Shown piece by piece: positions 25,200 through 33,882 of a DNA stretch of 64,000 bases (position 1 is its first letter; each line of letters starts with the position of its first letter). Under the pieces are notes generated by a model that made no database searches, had not been told where the DNA came from, and worked only from the letters and a program-made list of their open reading frames with translations. Made by a program: the position numbers and the translations under genes. This stretch comes from DATAGF01 sp963835685 (GTDB lineage Bacteria > Actinomycetota > Thermoleophilia > Miltoncostaeales > Miltoncostaeaceae), in the NCBI GenBank assembly GCA_963835685.1, contig CAWIGI010000013.1:273624-337623 (forward strand), read 5' to 3'.

Positions 25200-26291
25200 A
25201 TGAAGGCGCTCACGTTCCAGAGCACGCACGACGTCCGCATCGAGGAGGTGGCCGACCCGGCGATCGAGCAGCCGGCGGACGCGATCGTGCGGGTCACGAT
25301 GGCCGGCATCTGCGGCTCGGACCTCCACATCTTCAACGCCGGCGAGGCGTTCGGCTTCCCCGCGGGCTCGCGCCTGGGCCACGAGTTCATCGGCACGGTC
25401 GAGGAGGTGGGGCCCGAGGTCCGGGCGGTGCGGCCCGGCGACCGCGTGATGGCGGCCGTCATGGTCGGGTGCGGCGCCTGCACGTGGTGCCGCGAGGGGC
25501 TCGCGTCGTCCTGCGTGCGCGTGTCGCTGTTCGGCTGGGCGCCGCGCGTCTGGCAGGCCGGCGGCGCGGTGCAGGGCGGCCAGTCCGAGCTCGTGCGCGT
25601 CCCGCTCGCCGACAGCACCCTGCACCCGATGCCCGAGTCGCTCGCCGACCCGACCCGCGAGCCCACCCTCCTGCCGCTGGTCAACGTCATGTCCACGGGC
25701 TGGCACGGCCTGACCTCGGCCGGGACGGGTCCCGGCCAGTCGGTGGCCGTCATCGGCGACGGCGCCGTCGGGCTCGCCGGTGTCCACGGCGCCCGGGCGA
25801 AGGGCGCCGAGCGGATCGTCTGCCTCGGCCACCACGCCGACCGCCTCGACACTGCGACGGTGCTCGGCGCGACGCTGGTGGTCGACTCCCGCGACGACGA
25901 GGAGATCAAGGAGGCCGTCATGGAGCACACCGGGGGCGAGGGCGCCCACGTGGTGATCGACTCCATCTCGGGACCGGAGTCGATGGCCACGGCCCACGCC
26001 TGCGTGCGCCCCGGCGGCACGATCGCGTGCCTGGGCATGGATCACTTCATGGGCAAGATGCCCAGCGTCAACTGGTACGACCAGTTCGTGCGCAACATCT
26101 CGGTCACCGGCGGCCTGGTGCCGGGCAAGCGCTACTTCCCCGAGCTCCTGGCGCTCGCGGAGCTCGGCGAGATCGACCCCGCGCCCATGCTCTCCCACCG
26201 GCTGCCGCTGGACGAGGCGGCGGCGGGGTACCAGATGATGGCGGACCGCGTCGAGGGGGTCGTCAAGGTGGCCCTGCAGCCCGGGACGTGA
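25200..26291 (+). CDS. zinc-dependent alcohol dehydrogenase (MDR family)
   Basis: 363 residues with GGAGGGAGG before the ATG. Catalytic zinc ligands are in AGICGSDLH (Cys near residue 37) and LGHEFIGTVEE (His-Glu near 61). The structural-zinc loop CGACTWCREGLASSC has the full Cys-x2-Cys-x2-Cys-x7-Cys pattern. The Rossmann motif is GDGAVGLAGVHGA near 182. The sequence fits NAD(P)-dependent alcohol or threonine/sorbitol-type dehydrogenases, but the substrate cannot be read from it. Its stop overlaps the next gene as GTGA. Confidence 0.88.
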   Translation: MKALTFQSTHDVRIEEVADPAIEQPADAIVRVTMAGICGSDLHIFNAGEAFGFPAGSRLGHEFIGTVEEVGPEVRAVRPGDRVMAAVMVGCGACTWCREGLASSCVRVSLFGWAPRVWQAGGAVQGGQSELVRVPLADSTLHPMPESLADPTREPTLLPLVNVMSTGWHGLTSAGTGPGQSVAVIGDGAVGLAGVHGARAKGAERIVCLGHHADRLDTATVLGATLVVDSRDDEEIKEAVMEHTGGEGAHVVIDSISGPESMATAHACVRPGGTIACLGMDHFMGKMPSVNWYDQFVRNISVTGGLVPGKRYFPELLALAELGEIDPAPMLSHRLPLDEAAAGYQMMADRVEGVVKVALQPGT

Positions 26292-27727
26292 GGCTCGAGG
26301 ACCGGCTCGCGGCGGCCCGCCAGGGCCACCTCGCGGCGGCCCTCGACCGCCTGGACGCGCAGGACCGCGAGCGACTCCGGGCGCAGGTCGAGGCCCTCGA
26401 CCTCGACCTGGTCGGGCAACTCGTGGACGAGCTGGTGGGGGACGAGTCCCCGCCCGAGCTGGGCAGGGTCGAGCCGCTGGCCCCCGCGGACGTCATCCCG
26501 CTGCCGCGCACCGACGCCGACCGCGCCCGGCAGCGGGAGGCGCGGGAGGCCGGCGAGGAGGCGCTGGCGGCGGGGCGCGTCGCGGCCGTGCTGCTCGCGG
26601 GGGGCCAGGGGACGCGCCTGGGCTTCGACGGCCCCAAGGGGGCGTTTCGGTTCAGCCCGATCACGGGGACGACGCTCTTCGCGCACCACGCCGCCAAGAT
26701 CGCCGCGCTGCGCCGCCGCCACGCGACCGCGCTCCCGTGGTACGTGCTGACCTCGCCCCAGAACGACGCCGTCACCAAGGCCACCTTCGCCGATCACGAC
26801 CACTTCGGGCTGGATCCCGGGTCGGTGCGCTTCGTCGTCCAGGGCACCCTGCCGGCGGTCGACCGAGCCGACGGCGCCATCCTGCTCGAGGCGCCGGACC
26901 GCCTGGCGCTCTCGCCCGACGGCCACGGCGGCCTGCTCTCGGCGCTCCGGGCCTCGGGGGCACTCGACGAGATGGCCGGGGAGGGCGCCGACACCATCTT
27001 CACGTTCCAGGTCGACAACCCGATGCTGTCGATCTGCCGCCCCGACTTCGTGGGCCACCACGTGGCGGCGGGGGCCGACATGTCGTCCATGGTCGTCCGC
27101 AAGCGCAGCCCCGAGGAGAGGATGGGCGTGATCGCCCGCATCGACGGGCGCACCGGCGTGGTCGAGTACAGCGACCTGCCGGACGAGCTCGCGCGGATGC
27201 GCGACGGCGACGGCGAGCTCGCCTTCTGGGCCGGCTCGGTCGCCGTCCACTGCATCGAGGTCGCGTTCGTCCGCGAGCTCACCGAGGGCGGGCTGCGGCT
27301 TCCGTACCACCGGGCGGTGAAGGCCGTGCGGCACGTGGACGAGGACGGCCGTCCGGTCGAGCCGCGCGAGCCCAACGCCGTCAAGTTCGAGACCTTCATC
27401 TTCGACGCCCTGCTGAGCGCCCGCCGGTCGGTGACCGTGGAGGCGCGGCGGGAGGAGGAGTACTCGCCGATCAAGAACGCCGAGGGCGCCGACTCGCCGG
27501 AGACCGCGCGGCGCGACCTGAACCGGAAGTACGCCCGCTGGCTGGAGTCCGCGGGGGTGAGCGTGCCGCGCGGTGACGACGGCCTGCCGGTGGACCTCGA
27601 GATCGACCCCCGGTTCGCCCTCGACGCCGAGGAGCTGGCTCAGCGCCTCCCGCCGGGCCTCGCGCTCGAGGGCCCGGCGGTCATCCCGCCCGCGGCCACG
27701 CCGTCCGGGCAGCCCGGGCCCATGTGA
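26288..27727 (+). CDS. UAP1-like UTP:sugar-1-phosphate uridylyltransferase (UDPGP family)
   Basis: 479 residues from GTG 26288. The nucleotide-binding signature LLAGGQGTRLGFDGPKG near residue 100 is of the eukaryote-like UAP1/AGX type rather than bacterial GalU or GlmU. Further landmarks are FQVDNPMLSICRPDFVG, KFETFIFDAL near 370 and EEYSPIKNAEGADSPETAR. It likely makes UDP-GlcNAc, UDP-GalNAc or UDP-glucose. The last codons lie in a 26-bp direct repeat: the present C-terminus ATPSGQPGPM replaces what would be ATP-stop, because about 5 kb is inserted here. Confidence 0.87.
   Translation: MRLEDRLAAARQGHLAAALDRLDAQDRERLRAQVEALDLDLVGQLVDELVGDESPPELGRVEPLAPADVIPLPRTDADRARQREAREAGEEALAAGRVAAVLLAGGQGTRLGFDGPKGAFRFSPITGTTLFAHHAAKIAALRRRHATALPWYVLTSPQNDAVTKATFADHDHFGLDPGSVRFVVQGTLPAVDRADGAILLEAPDRLALSPDGHGGLLSALRASGALDEMAGEGADTIFTFQVDNPMLSICRPDFVGHHVAAGADMSSMVVRKRSPEERMGVIARIDGRTGVVEYSDLPDELARMRDGDGELAFWAGSVAVHCIEVAFVRELTEGGLRLPYHRAVKAVRHVDEDGRPVEPREPNAVKFETFIFDALLSARRSVTVEARREEEYSPIKNAEGADSPETARRDLNRKYARWLESAGVSVPRGDDGLPVDLEIDPRFALDAEELAQRLPPGLALEGPAVIPPAATPSGQPGPM
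27674..27699 (+). repeat. direct repeat, left copy
   Basis: 26 bp identical to 32658-32683; lies in the 3' coding end of the UAP1-like gene (AVIPPAAT). Confidence 0.9.
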
Positions 27728-27765
27728 CATAGGACATGCGGCTTGCCCTCGCCAGTTGGGCGGCC

Positions 27766-28674
27766 TCAGATCGCCCCGCTGTGCCAGCGAGCCACGGGCA
27801 TCCAGTGGTGTCGTCCCTCGAGGCGCACGAGTTGTCCGAAGGGCTCCGGGAAGTGACAGGCCCCCATGACCATCCCCTCGTCGGCGATGCGCTTCGCGAG
27901 CGCTGTGCGCGTGGTCACGGCCGTCTCGGGCTCCATGTCGAACGAGCACGCGAGCGACGGGTCGTTCACCTGCGAGGGGTGGAGCCACAGGTCGCCGACC
28001 AGAAGCGCGCGCTCCTCGCCGGAGTCGATGAGCAGGCTTGTGCTCCCAGGCGTGTGCCCTGGGGTCGGCAGGAGGGTCAGCTGGCGGGAGAGGCTGTGCT
28101 CCCCGTCCACGAGCTCGACCGCGCCCGATTCCATCAGCGGGCCGATCGTGTCGCCGACGTACGGAAACGGGAACGCCTCCTGGACCTCGGGCCTGCTCCA
28201 CGCCTCCCAGTCCGAGCGGGGCACGAGGTACCGGGCCCGCGGGAACGCCGGCGTCGGCGCGGAACCGCCGGTGGCCAGGACGCCGCCGACGTGATCCGGG
28301 TGGATGTGGGTGATCACGACGGTGTCGACCTCCTCCGCCGACACGTCGAGCGCGGCGAGGCGCGCGCCCAGCTGCCCCCCGACGCCGAGGAAGGAGGGGA
28401 AGGCCAGCGCCGCGGCCCCGCACCCGGTGTCCACGAGGACACATCGATCGGCGCCGCGCAGGAGGTAGCAGGTCACGAGGTAGCGCCACCCACCGTCGGC
28501 GCTGAACGCCTCCGGGTAGCGCGAGCGGTGGACGTCCCATTCCTCGGACGTGAGACCGGTGAAGACCTGATCGATGGCGAGGGGAAAGGAGAGATCGACG
28601 TCGAGCAGGGCAGTGACGCTGACGTCGCCGACGGCGATGGTCGGGGACGTGTGCGCGTCCGTGGTGGTGCTCAT
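27766..28674 (-). CDS. MBL-fold metallo-hydrolase (lactonase-like)
   Basis: 302 residues. Dinuclear zinc motifs are complete: THIHPDHVGG near residue 123, TPGHTPGS near 210, GDLWLHPSQ near 228 and ACHFPEPFG near 275. The layout (HxHxDH, then His, Asp, His) is shared with N-acyl-homoserine lactonases and many other small-molecule hydrolases, so quorum quenching is only one possibility. It lies 75 bp downstream of the LuxR-type regulator on the same strand and may be co-transcribed with it within the island. Confidence 0.85.
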   Translation of the reverse strand: MSTTTDAHTSPTIAVGDVSVTALLDVDLSFPLAIDQVFTGLTSEEWDVHRSRYPEAFSADGGWRYLVTCYLLRGADRCVLVDTGCGAAALAFPSFLGVGGQLGARLAALDVSAEEVDTVVITHIHPDHVGGVLATGGSAPTPAFPRARYLVPRSDWEAWSRPEVQEAFPFPYVGDTIGPLMESGAVELVDGEHSLSRQLTLLPTPGHTPGSTSLLIDSGEERALLVGDLWLHPSQVNDPSLACSFDMEPETAVTTRTALAKRIADEGMVMGACHFPEPFGQLVRLEGRHHWMPVARWHSGAI

Positions 28675-28749
28675 GTTCGGCTCCAGAGACGTAGGTGACC
28701 GTCCGCCGCACGCTAGGACGGCTCATGCGCGACCCGCATCCCAAGTTCT

Positions 28750-31700
28750 TTACATCCGTGCCGGCTGGTCGCCAGCCGGGTCCCCCTGAAGCAGACCGTT
28801 CTCCAGCGCGGCGCGGGTCGCGGCGGACCGGTTGTTCACGCCGAGCTTCCCGAAGATGTTCGAGACATGGCGGATCGCCGTGCCCTCGCTGATCACGAGC
28901 CGCTCCGCGATCTGGCGATTGGTGAGGCCCTCGGCGACGAGCGCGAGCACCTCGCGCTCTCGGTTCGTGAGGCGCAGAATCCCCGCCGGGTCGTGCTCGC
29001 TCAGCCCGAGCTCGCCGGCCAGCCGAAGGACCCGGTCGCGCTGGATCGGGGCGGGGATCGTCTCGAGCAGGCCCAGAGCGGTCTTGATCGCGGGCCCGGC
29101 ATCCCGCCCCTGCGCCGCCGCCAGCCGCGCGAGGTCCGCGTGGCAGAGCGCGAGATCGAAGTCGCAGCCGATCGCCTCCAGGGCGGCGCGGGCTTCTCCG
29201 AGGAGACGGCGCGCCGCTGGCAGGTCACCCTCGTCGAACGCGATCCGGCCCCGGGTACGGACGGAGAGCGCCACCACCCAGCGACAGCCGATCCGTCGGC
29301 CGATGTCGCCTGACCGCCGCGCGGCCTCGGCCGCGCCGGAGAGATCACCATCCCGGCGGCGGGCCTCCCCCAGCCACCCGAGGAAGCGGGACAGGATGCC
29401 CGGGTGCTTGGTGCTCTCGGCGATGTCGATCGCGCGCTGGAGGTCGGCGATCGCGCCCTCGAGATCGCCGTGCTCGCGACGGGCGAACCCGAGCGCCCCG
29501 AGCGCCCAGGCCGTGTTCGGCTCGTCCGGGGAGAGCTCGATCCCGCGCTCGCACGCGTCGATCCCGCGCTCCGTGTCGCCACGGGCCGCCTCGTACAGGC
29601 CCTGGGCCCAGGCCGCCCAGCTCCGCAGCCGGGGATCCGCCACGGCGTCCCCGATCGTGCCGCCCCGGGCGGCCGCCTCGAGCGCGCCGTCGAACCGGCC
29701 CATCGAGTAGAGCGAGTGGGCGATGAAGAAGTGGCAGTGCCCCAGCCACCAGGTCTCTCCGGCGTGCTCGAGGAGCGGGATCGCCCGCGCACCCTCGCGC
29801 ACTCCCTCTTCGAACCTCCCGGTCCACCACCCCTGTCGGGCCCGGATGTAGAGCGCGCGTCCGAGCGCCGCTTCGTCGCCCAGGTGCTCCGCCAGGTCGA
29901 TGGACGTCCGCGCCGCCCGCTCGGCGTCATCGGGCTTGCCGAGATGGCTGGCGGTGTGGGCCGCCCAGAAGTGGTACGAGCAGGCGAGGTCGGTGTCCGA
30001 CATGGCGACGACGCGCGGCGCCAGGGCCGTCAGGACCTCCTCGCTCTCGTCCATCCGGCCCAGGAAGTAGATGGAGGCGACCAGACGCAGACTCAGCTCG
30101 ACGACCCGCCGCTCGCGCTCGTCGGCGGGCAGGCGCTCGGCGTGGCGCAGAGCCTCGCGCAGCATCGCGCTGGCCTCGGAATGGGCGTACCCGCGGAAGC
30201 TCCGGGCGGCCGCGCGCTGGAGGTAGGCGACGGCGCGCGCCGCGTCGTCGGTGCGCGACCAGTGGTGCGCGAGCAGGCCGTCGACCTCCTCGGTCCGCCC
30301 CGCATAGAACTCCTCGAGGCAGAGCCCGGCGGCCTCGTGCAGGGCGCGACGGGTCGGCGCCCCGACGCTCTGATACGCCACGTCCTGCGTGAGCGCGTGC
30401 TTGAACTCGAAGCCCGCCTCTCCCTCGACGACCGCCTCGACGAGGAACTCCTCGCGCACCAGGTCCTCGAGGCTCGTCTGCACGGCCCCCGCGCCCGGCC
30501 AGACGGCCGCGAGCAGGCGCAGCGGGAATCGGCGGCCCAAGACCGCCGCGGTCTGGAGCACCGAGCGCGGATGGTCGTCGAGGCGGTCGATGCGCGCCAT
30601 GAGCACGTCCTCGACCCGACCCGGCACCTCTCCGTCCTCCACGCCGCCTGGGCTGGCGAGCGAGAGCTCCTCGATGAAGAACGGGTTGCCCTCACCGCGC
30701 GCGAGGATCGCCCGCCCGAGGGTTTCGGGCACGTCATCGTCACCGAGGACCGAGCGCACGACCTCCAGCGAGTCGACGGGCCCAAGGCGAGGAAGGGCGA
30801 TCTGAGTCGCGTGCGACAGCTCGAGCCAGCTGGGCCGGCTCCCGGGCCGGTAGGTCGTGAGCAGCAGCACCGGCGCGGCGGCGAGTCCTGACGCGAGCGA
30901 GGCGAGGAAGCGCTCGGAGGTGTCGTCGGCCCAGTGGACGTCCTCCACCGCGATCACCAGAGGCTCGCTCAGCGAGGCCGCCAGGAACAGATGGCGGAGC
31001 GCCTCGAAGGTGCGTACCCGCACGGCCTCTGGGCTGAGCGGGGCGATCCGGTCCCGCTCGGCGGCGGGATCGAGCGCCCCGAGCAGGTTCAGGACGTACG
31101 GTGCCTCGCCGGCGGGCGCCTGCAGGCGCTGGAACGCGTGGCCCACCGCACTCTGGATCTCGGCCCGCCCGCGCTGCGGCACGGCGCAGAGCTGGCGCAC
31201 CAGGTCGAGCACGGGAAGGTACGGCTGACTGCTGCCGTAGGGGGAGCAGCGGCCCTCGATCCAGCGCACGTGGCCGGCCGAGGCACGGCGCGCCTCCTCG
31301 ACGAGCCGAGACTTGCCCATCCCCGGCTCGCCGACGACGCCGATGATCTGGCCGGCGCCCGACCGGGCGAGGACGAGCGCCTCGTCGAAGAGCCGGATCT
31401 GGCGCTCGCGGCCCACGAAACGGCTCAGCGGACGCCCTGAGCGGCGGCCGCGTCGGTGAGATCGACCGAAGGCCGACGATCCGGTGCGGCCGCGGGTCAT
31501 CGTGGTCGGGGCCGTCCACGCCGCCACCGGGGTCGACCGGCTCGACGATGACCTCGCCGGGCATCAAGGAAACAAGAGACGGATCGACGCGTATCTCGCC
31601 TCCGGTGGCCGCGGCGGCGAGCGAGAGCGCCACCGCGATCGGGCCGAGAGCCGCTTCGTCGTCCACCCAGGTCTCCTGGTCGGCCTGCAACCGGCCCGAG

Positions 31701-32140
31701 GCGACCCCGACGCCGGCTGACGGCGGATTCGCGTGCTCGCTGTCCCTCACGCGGAGCGCGGCCAGGACCGCGCGTTGGAGGTGGTCTTCGAGCGACCGGG
31801 GCGACCCGAAGACGCACGCCATCCCACCGGGCACCCTCACCACGACCCCCTCGAGCTCCTGGGCGATGGCCCGGACCGCCTGCTGGAGAATCGCGTCGTC
31901 GGCGACCTCGCCGCCGCTGACGACCATCACGGTCGCCTGGCGGGGCCCGGGCGCGTCGTCCGGCGGGTCCGCGGCGCGCAACGGCGCGCCGCACGCGCCG
32001 CAATAGCGGCTGTCCGCGTGGACCGCACCCCCACAGCTCGGACACCGCGACGGGATCGTCGCGTTGCGCAGCGCGCGCCGCGCCCCGCCAGGCTCGGCTG
32101 GGCCGCTCCTTTTCGCGTCGGGTTCCTTGGCGCTCGGCAC
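28750..32140 (-). CDS. giant regulator: zinc ribbon, degenerate cyclase domain, ATPase, TPR-like repeats, LuxR HTH (frameshift near 31436)
   Basis: About 1129 residues after correcting one extra C in the CCC at 31435-31437; start GTG 32140 after GGGGAG. Order: CPSCGG...YCGACGAPL zinc ribbon (about 25-48); a class III cyclase-like domain (about 65-215) lacking the FADLVGST metal motif, here VVSGGEVADDA, so presumably inactive; AAA/STAND ATPase with Walker A GVVGEPGMGKSRL (about 270) and Walker B LVIAVEDVHWAD; a long helical TPR-like region (about 550-1030); a C-terminal LuxR helix-turn-helix (LTNREREVLALVAEGL). Likely a signal-responsive transcription activator. Uses a TAA stop, unusual here. 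Confidence 0.85.
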
Positions 32141-32337
32141 TGAGGGGTCTCCCCGGGTCTTCCGACACTCCCATGACGCGCGCGAAACGGTCAACCAGGG
32201 CCACTCGGGGCCCTGTCTACAAGTCTTCGCGCCCCCGACGGCGCGCCCGGGCCAAGATCGAAAGCACTTGGGATGCCGCGTCCAGAGCCGCCGTCGGAGC
32301 ATGCGCTTGCACCTTCGCGCCAGAGAGGGAGAACCCG

Positions 32338-32430
32338 ATGTCCCTTGCATCCGCCCATCGACCCGGCTCGACCAGCGTTCGCCATGCCGAGTACCTCGTG
32401 ACGCGGTACGTCGCGCTGACGGAGGGGTGA
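32338..32430 (+). CDS. possible 30-residue peptide
   Basis: MSLASAHRPGSTSVRHAEYL..., preceded by GAGAGGGAGAA at good distance. It ends TGA four bases before the next small frame. No family recognised; the only support is the ribosome-binding site and the tandem arrangement. Confidence 0.3.
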   Translation: MSLASAHRPGSTSVRHAEYLVTRYVALTEG

Positions 32431-32433
32431 GCG

Positions 32434-32646
32434 ATGTCGTCATCCCCGCGGCGCACGACGTCCGAGCCGAGCCCGCTCGCCCCGGGAGCAACGTTCTCGG
32501 ACTTCTGCGAGGCGCGCAGGAGCTTCTTCGAGACGCTGCGGAGAGACTCAGACTTGCGTCGGCTCGAAGCGGCCTGGGACCTTCCAGCCGCGTTTCCACA
32601 CCGGGCGGCCGATACGCAACGCGCCAGCCCAGAGCGGCCTTCGTAG
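32434..32646 (+). CDS. possible 70-residue protein
   Basis: Starts ATG 32434 after GGAGGGG, 3 nt past the preceding tiny frame. MSSSPRRTTSEPSPLAPG, then FCEARRSFFETLRRDSDLRRLEAAW, a plausible helix. The end (HRAADTQRASPERPS) is low-complexity. It may be a truncated gene at the island edge. Confidence 0.35.
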   Translation: MSSSPRRTTSEPSPLAPGATFSDFCEARRSFFETLRRDSDLRRLEAAWDLPAAFPHRAADTQRASPERPS

Positions 32647-32657
32647 GACGCGGTGGG

Positions 32658-32683
32658 CCGGCGGTCATCCCGCCCGCGGCCAC
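32658..32683 (+). repeat. direct repeat, right copy
   Basis: 26 bp identical to 27674-27699. Contains the minus-strand stop of the M23 peptidase gene and, on the plus strand, the codons of the original UAP1-like C-terminus. Confidence 0.9.
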
Positions 32684-33793
32684 CCCGTGACGATGGGATA
32701 GGGCGGAACCGGTCCGCCCCCGCCGGGGTGGATCTCGAAGTGCAGGTGCGGCGTCGCCGCCTGCGCGTCGCCCGAGTTGCCCACGTAGCCGATCACGGTC
32801 CCCCGCGAGACGCTCGCGCCCTCGCTGGCCGCCGGCGCGAAGGCCGAAGATGGGCGAAGTAGAACGTCGTGCCCCCGCCGTCGCGCAGCCAGAGGCGCCA
32901 GCCGCCGAGGCCGTTGTAGCCGACGTTATAGAGCGAGCCGCCGGCGACGGCGACGATCGGCGTCCCGGCGGCGGCGAAGATGTCGATGCCCTCGTGGGCG
33001 CGGCCCCCGGAGCGCGGGGCGAGCCAGTCGTCGCTGAAGCGCGCCGGCCCGGCGACCGGGAAGAGGTAGTCGCCCCGCGGCAGCGCCCCGGCGACCGCGC
33101 CCGAGCTCGCGTAGGGGAGGGAGTTCAGCGACGCCCGCCGGGCCGCCTCCAGCGCGGCGAGCCGCGCCCGCCGCTCGCGCTCCTCCTTGACCAGCCGCCG
33201 GAGATCGGCCTTCGCGTCGGCGAGCAGCCGCTCGCGCTGCGCCGCCAGCGCCGCCAGCTCGTCCTTCCGCTCCTGCGCCGCCGCCTCCTCGCGCTCGCGG
33301 GCCGCCTCCGCGGCCGTCTGGCGCGCCTCGAGGATCGTCAGCCGCCGGCCGCGCGCGCGGACCGCCTCGAGCACGCGCGCGTCTCCGCGCGCGGCCTGGT
33401 CGAGCACGGCGCCGCCTCGTAGGCCTCGCCGATGCTGCCGCTGGTCAGGAGCACCTGGATGAAGGTCGGCTGCCCCTCCACGTACAGGTCGACCAGCCGC
33501 TCGGCGAGCACCCTGCGCGAGGTGGCGAGGTCCCGCCTGGCCGTGCGCAGCTCCCCGCGCGTGAGGCGGAGCGTGGCGCGCGCCGCGTCGAGGCGGTCGA
33601 TGGCGAGGTTGTGGGCCGCGGCTGCCGCCCCCGCCTTCACGTCGAGCTCGGCGACCTGGCGGCCGAGGGCCGCGATCTCGGACCGCACCCCCGCGATCGA
33701 CGGCGCCGCCCCGGCCGCGGGCGCGAGGAGCAGGCAGACGAGGACGAGCGCGCCCGCGATGGGGACGGCCCGCGAGGGGCGTGGGAATGGCAT
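32665..33793 (-). CDS. M23-family peptidase with N-terminal coiled coil (two single-base lesions)
   Basis: About 376 residues after correction. A signal peptide (MPFPRPSRAVPIAGALVLVC) precedes a long coiled coil (IAALGRQVAELDVKAGAAAA; AAREREEAAAQERKDELAAL), then the LytM/M23 domain with HEGIDIFAAAGTPIVAVAGG near residue 270 and HLHFEIHPGGGG near 350 as zinc ligands. One base is missing near 33411 (GSIGEAYEA/VLDQAARGDA) and one near 32848 (FYFAHL/SAFAPAASEG). The architecture matches EnvC/NlpD-like murein hydrolases or their activators. The C-terminus (YPIVTGWPRAG) overlaps the island repeat. Confidence 0.85.
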
Positions 33794-33837
33794 CGGGGCG
33801 GGCGACCCACTCTCGTGGGGCCCGGGGCGCGGCTCAA

Positions 33838-33882
33838 GATCCCGGCCGCGGCCTGCAACGGCCGTTGCAGGGCCGGGGATCT
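33838..33882. terminator. long hairpin with an 18-bp perfect palindrome after ispH
   Basis: CTGCAACGGCCGTTGCAG (33853-33870) is a perfect palindrome. Outer arms AGATCCCGGCC and GGCCGGGGATCT extend the hairpin to the ispH stop. It sits between ispH and the M23 gene, which run the same way, so it can end ispH transcripts or act as an operator for the M23 gene. Confidence 0.65.

Larger units (their letters stand above)
32141..32657. other. right-hand 0.5 kb of the island
   Basis: Visibly poorer in G+C than the rest of the window and without a recognisable gene. It should hold the promoter of the LuxR-type regulator and contains two tiny plus-strand frames with good ribosome-binding sites (32338 and 32434), annotated separately. 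Confidence 0.5.
27674..32683. mobile_element. putative genomic island flanked by 26-bp direct repeats
   Basis: Identical 26-bp sequences (CCGGCGGTCATC...GCGGCCAC) lie at 27674-27699 and 32658-32683, 4984 bp apart. Both copies encode GPAVIPPAATP in the same frame; after the second a TGA follows at once. So the uridylyltransferase gene once ended there, next to the M23 peptidase gene, whose own stop also lies in the repeat. The segment between carries an MBL hydrolase, a large LuxR-type regulator and about 500 bp of less G+C-rich DNA. No integrase or transposase is visible, so the mechanism is unknown. Confidence 0.7.

Noticed and set aside
24576..26198. 540-residue minus-strand frame across the alcohol dehydrogenase gene
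   Set aside because: Only its last 170 residues (the OsmC-like part) are real. The remainder is a shadow of the zinc dehydrogenase on the other strand.
28771..28790. CCGGCTGG-TCG-CCAGCCGG inverted repeat as terminator
   Set aside because: It lies inside the coding 3' end of the LuxR-type gene (GDQPAR codons) and ahead of its stop on that strand, so I do not call it a terminator.
31600..32000. Active adenylate cyclase
   Set aside because: The domain lacks the N-terminal metal-binding aspartate motif of class III cyclases, so enzymatic activity is unlikely.
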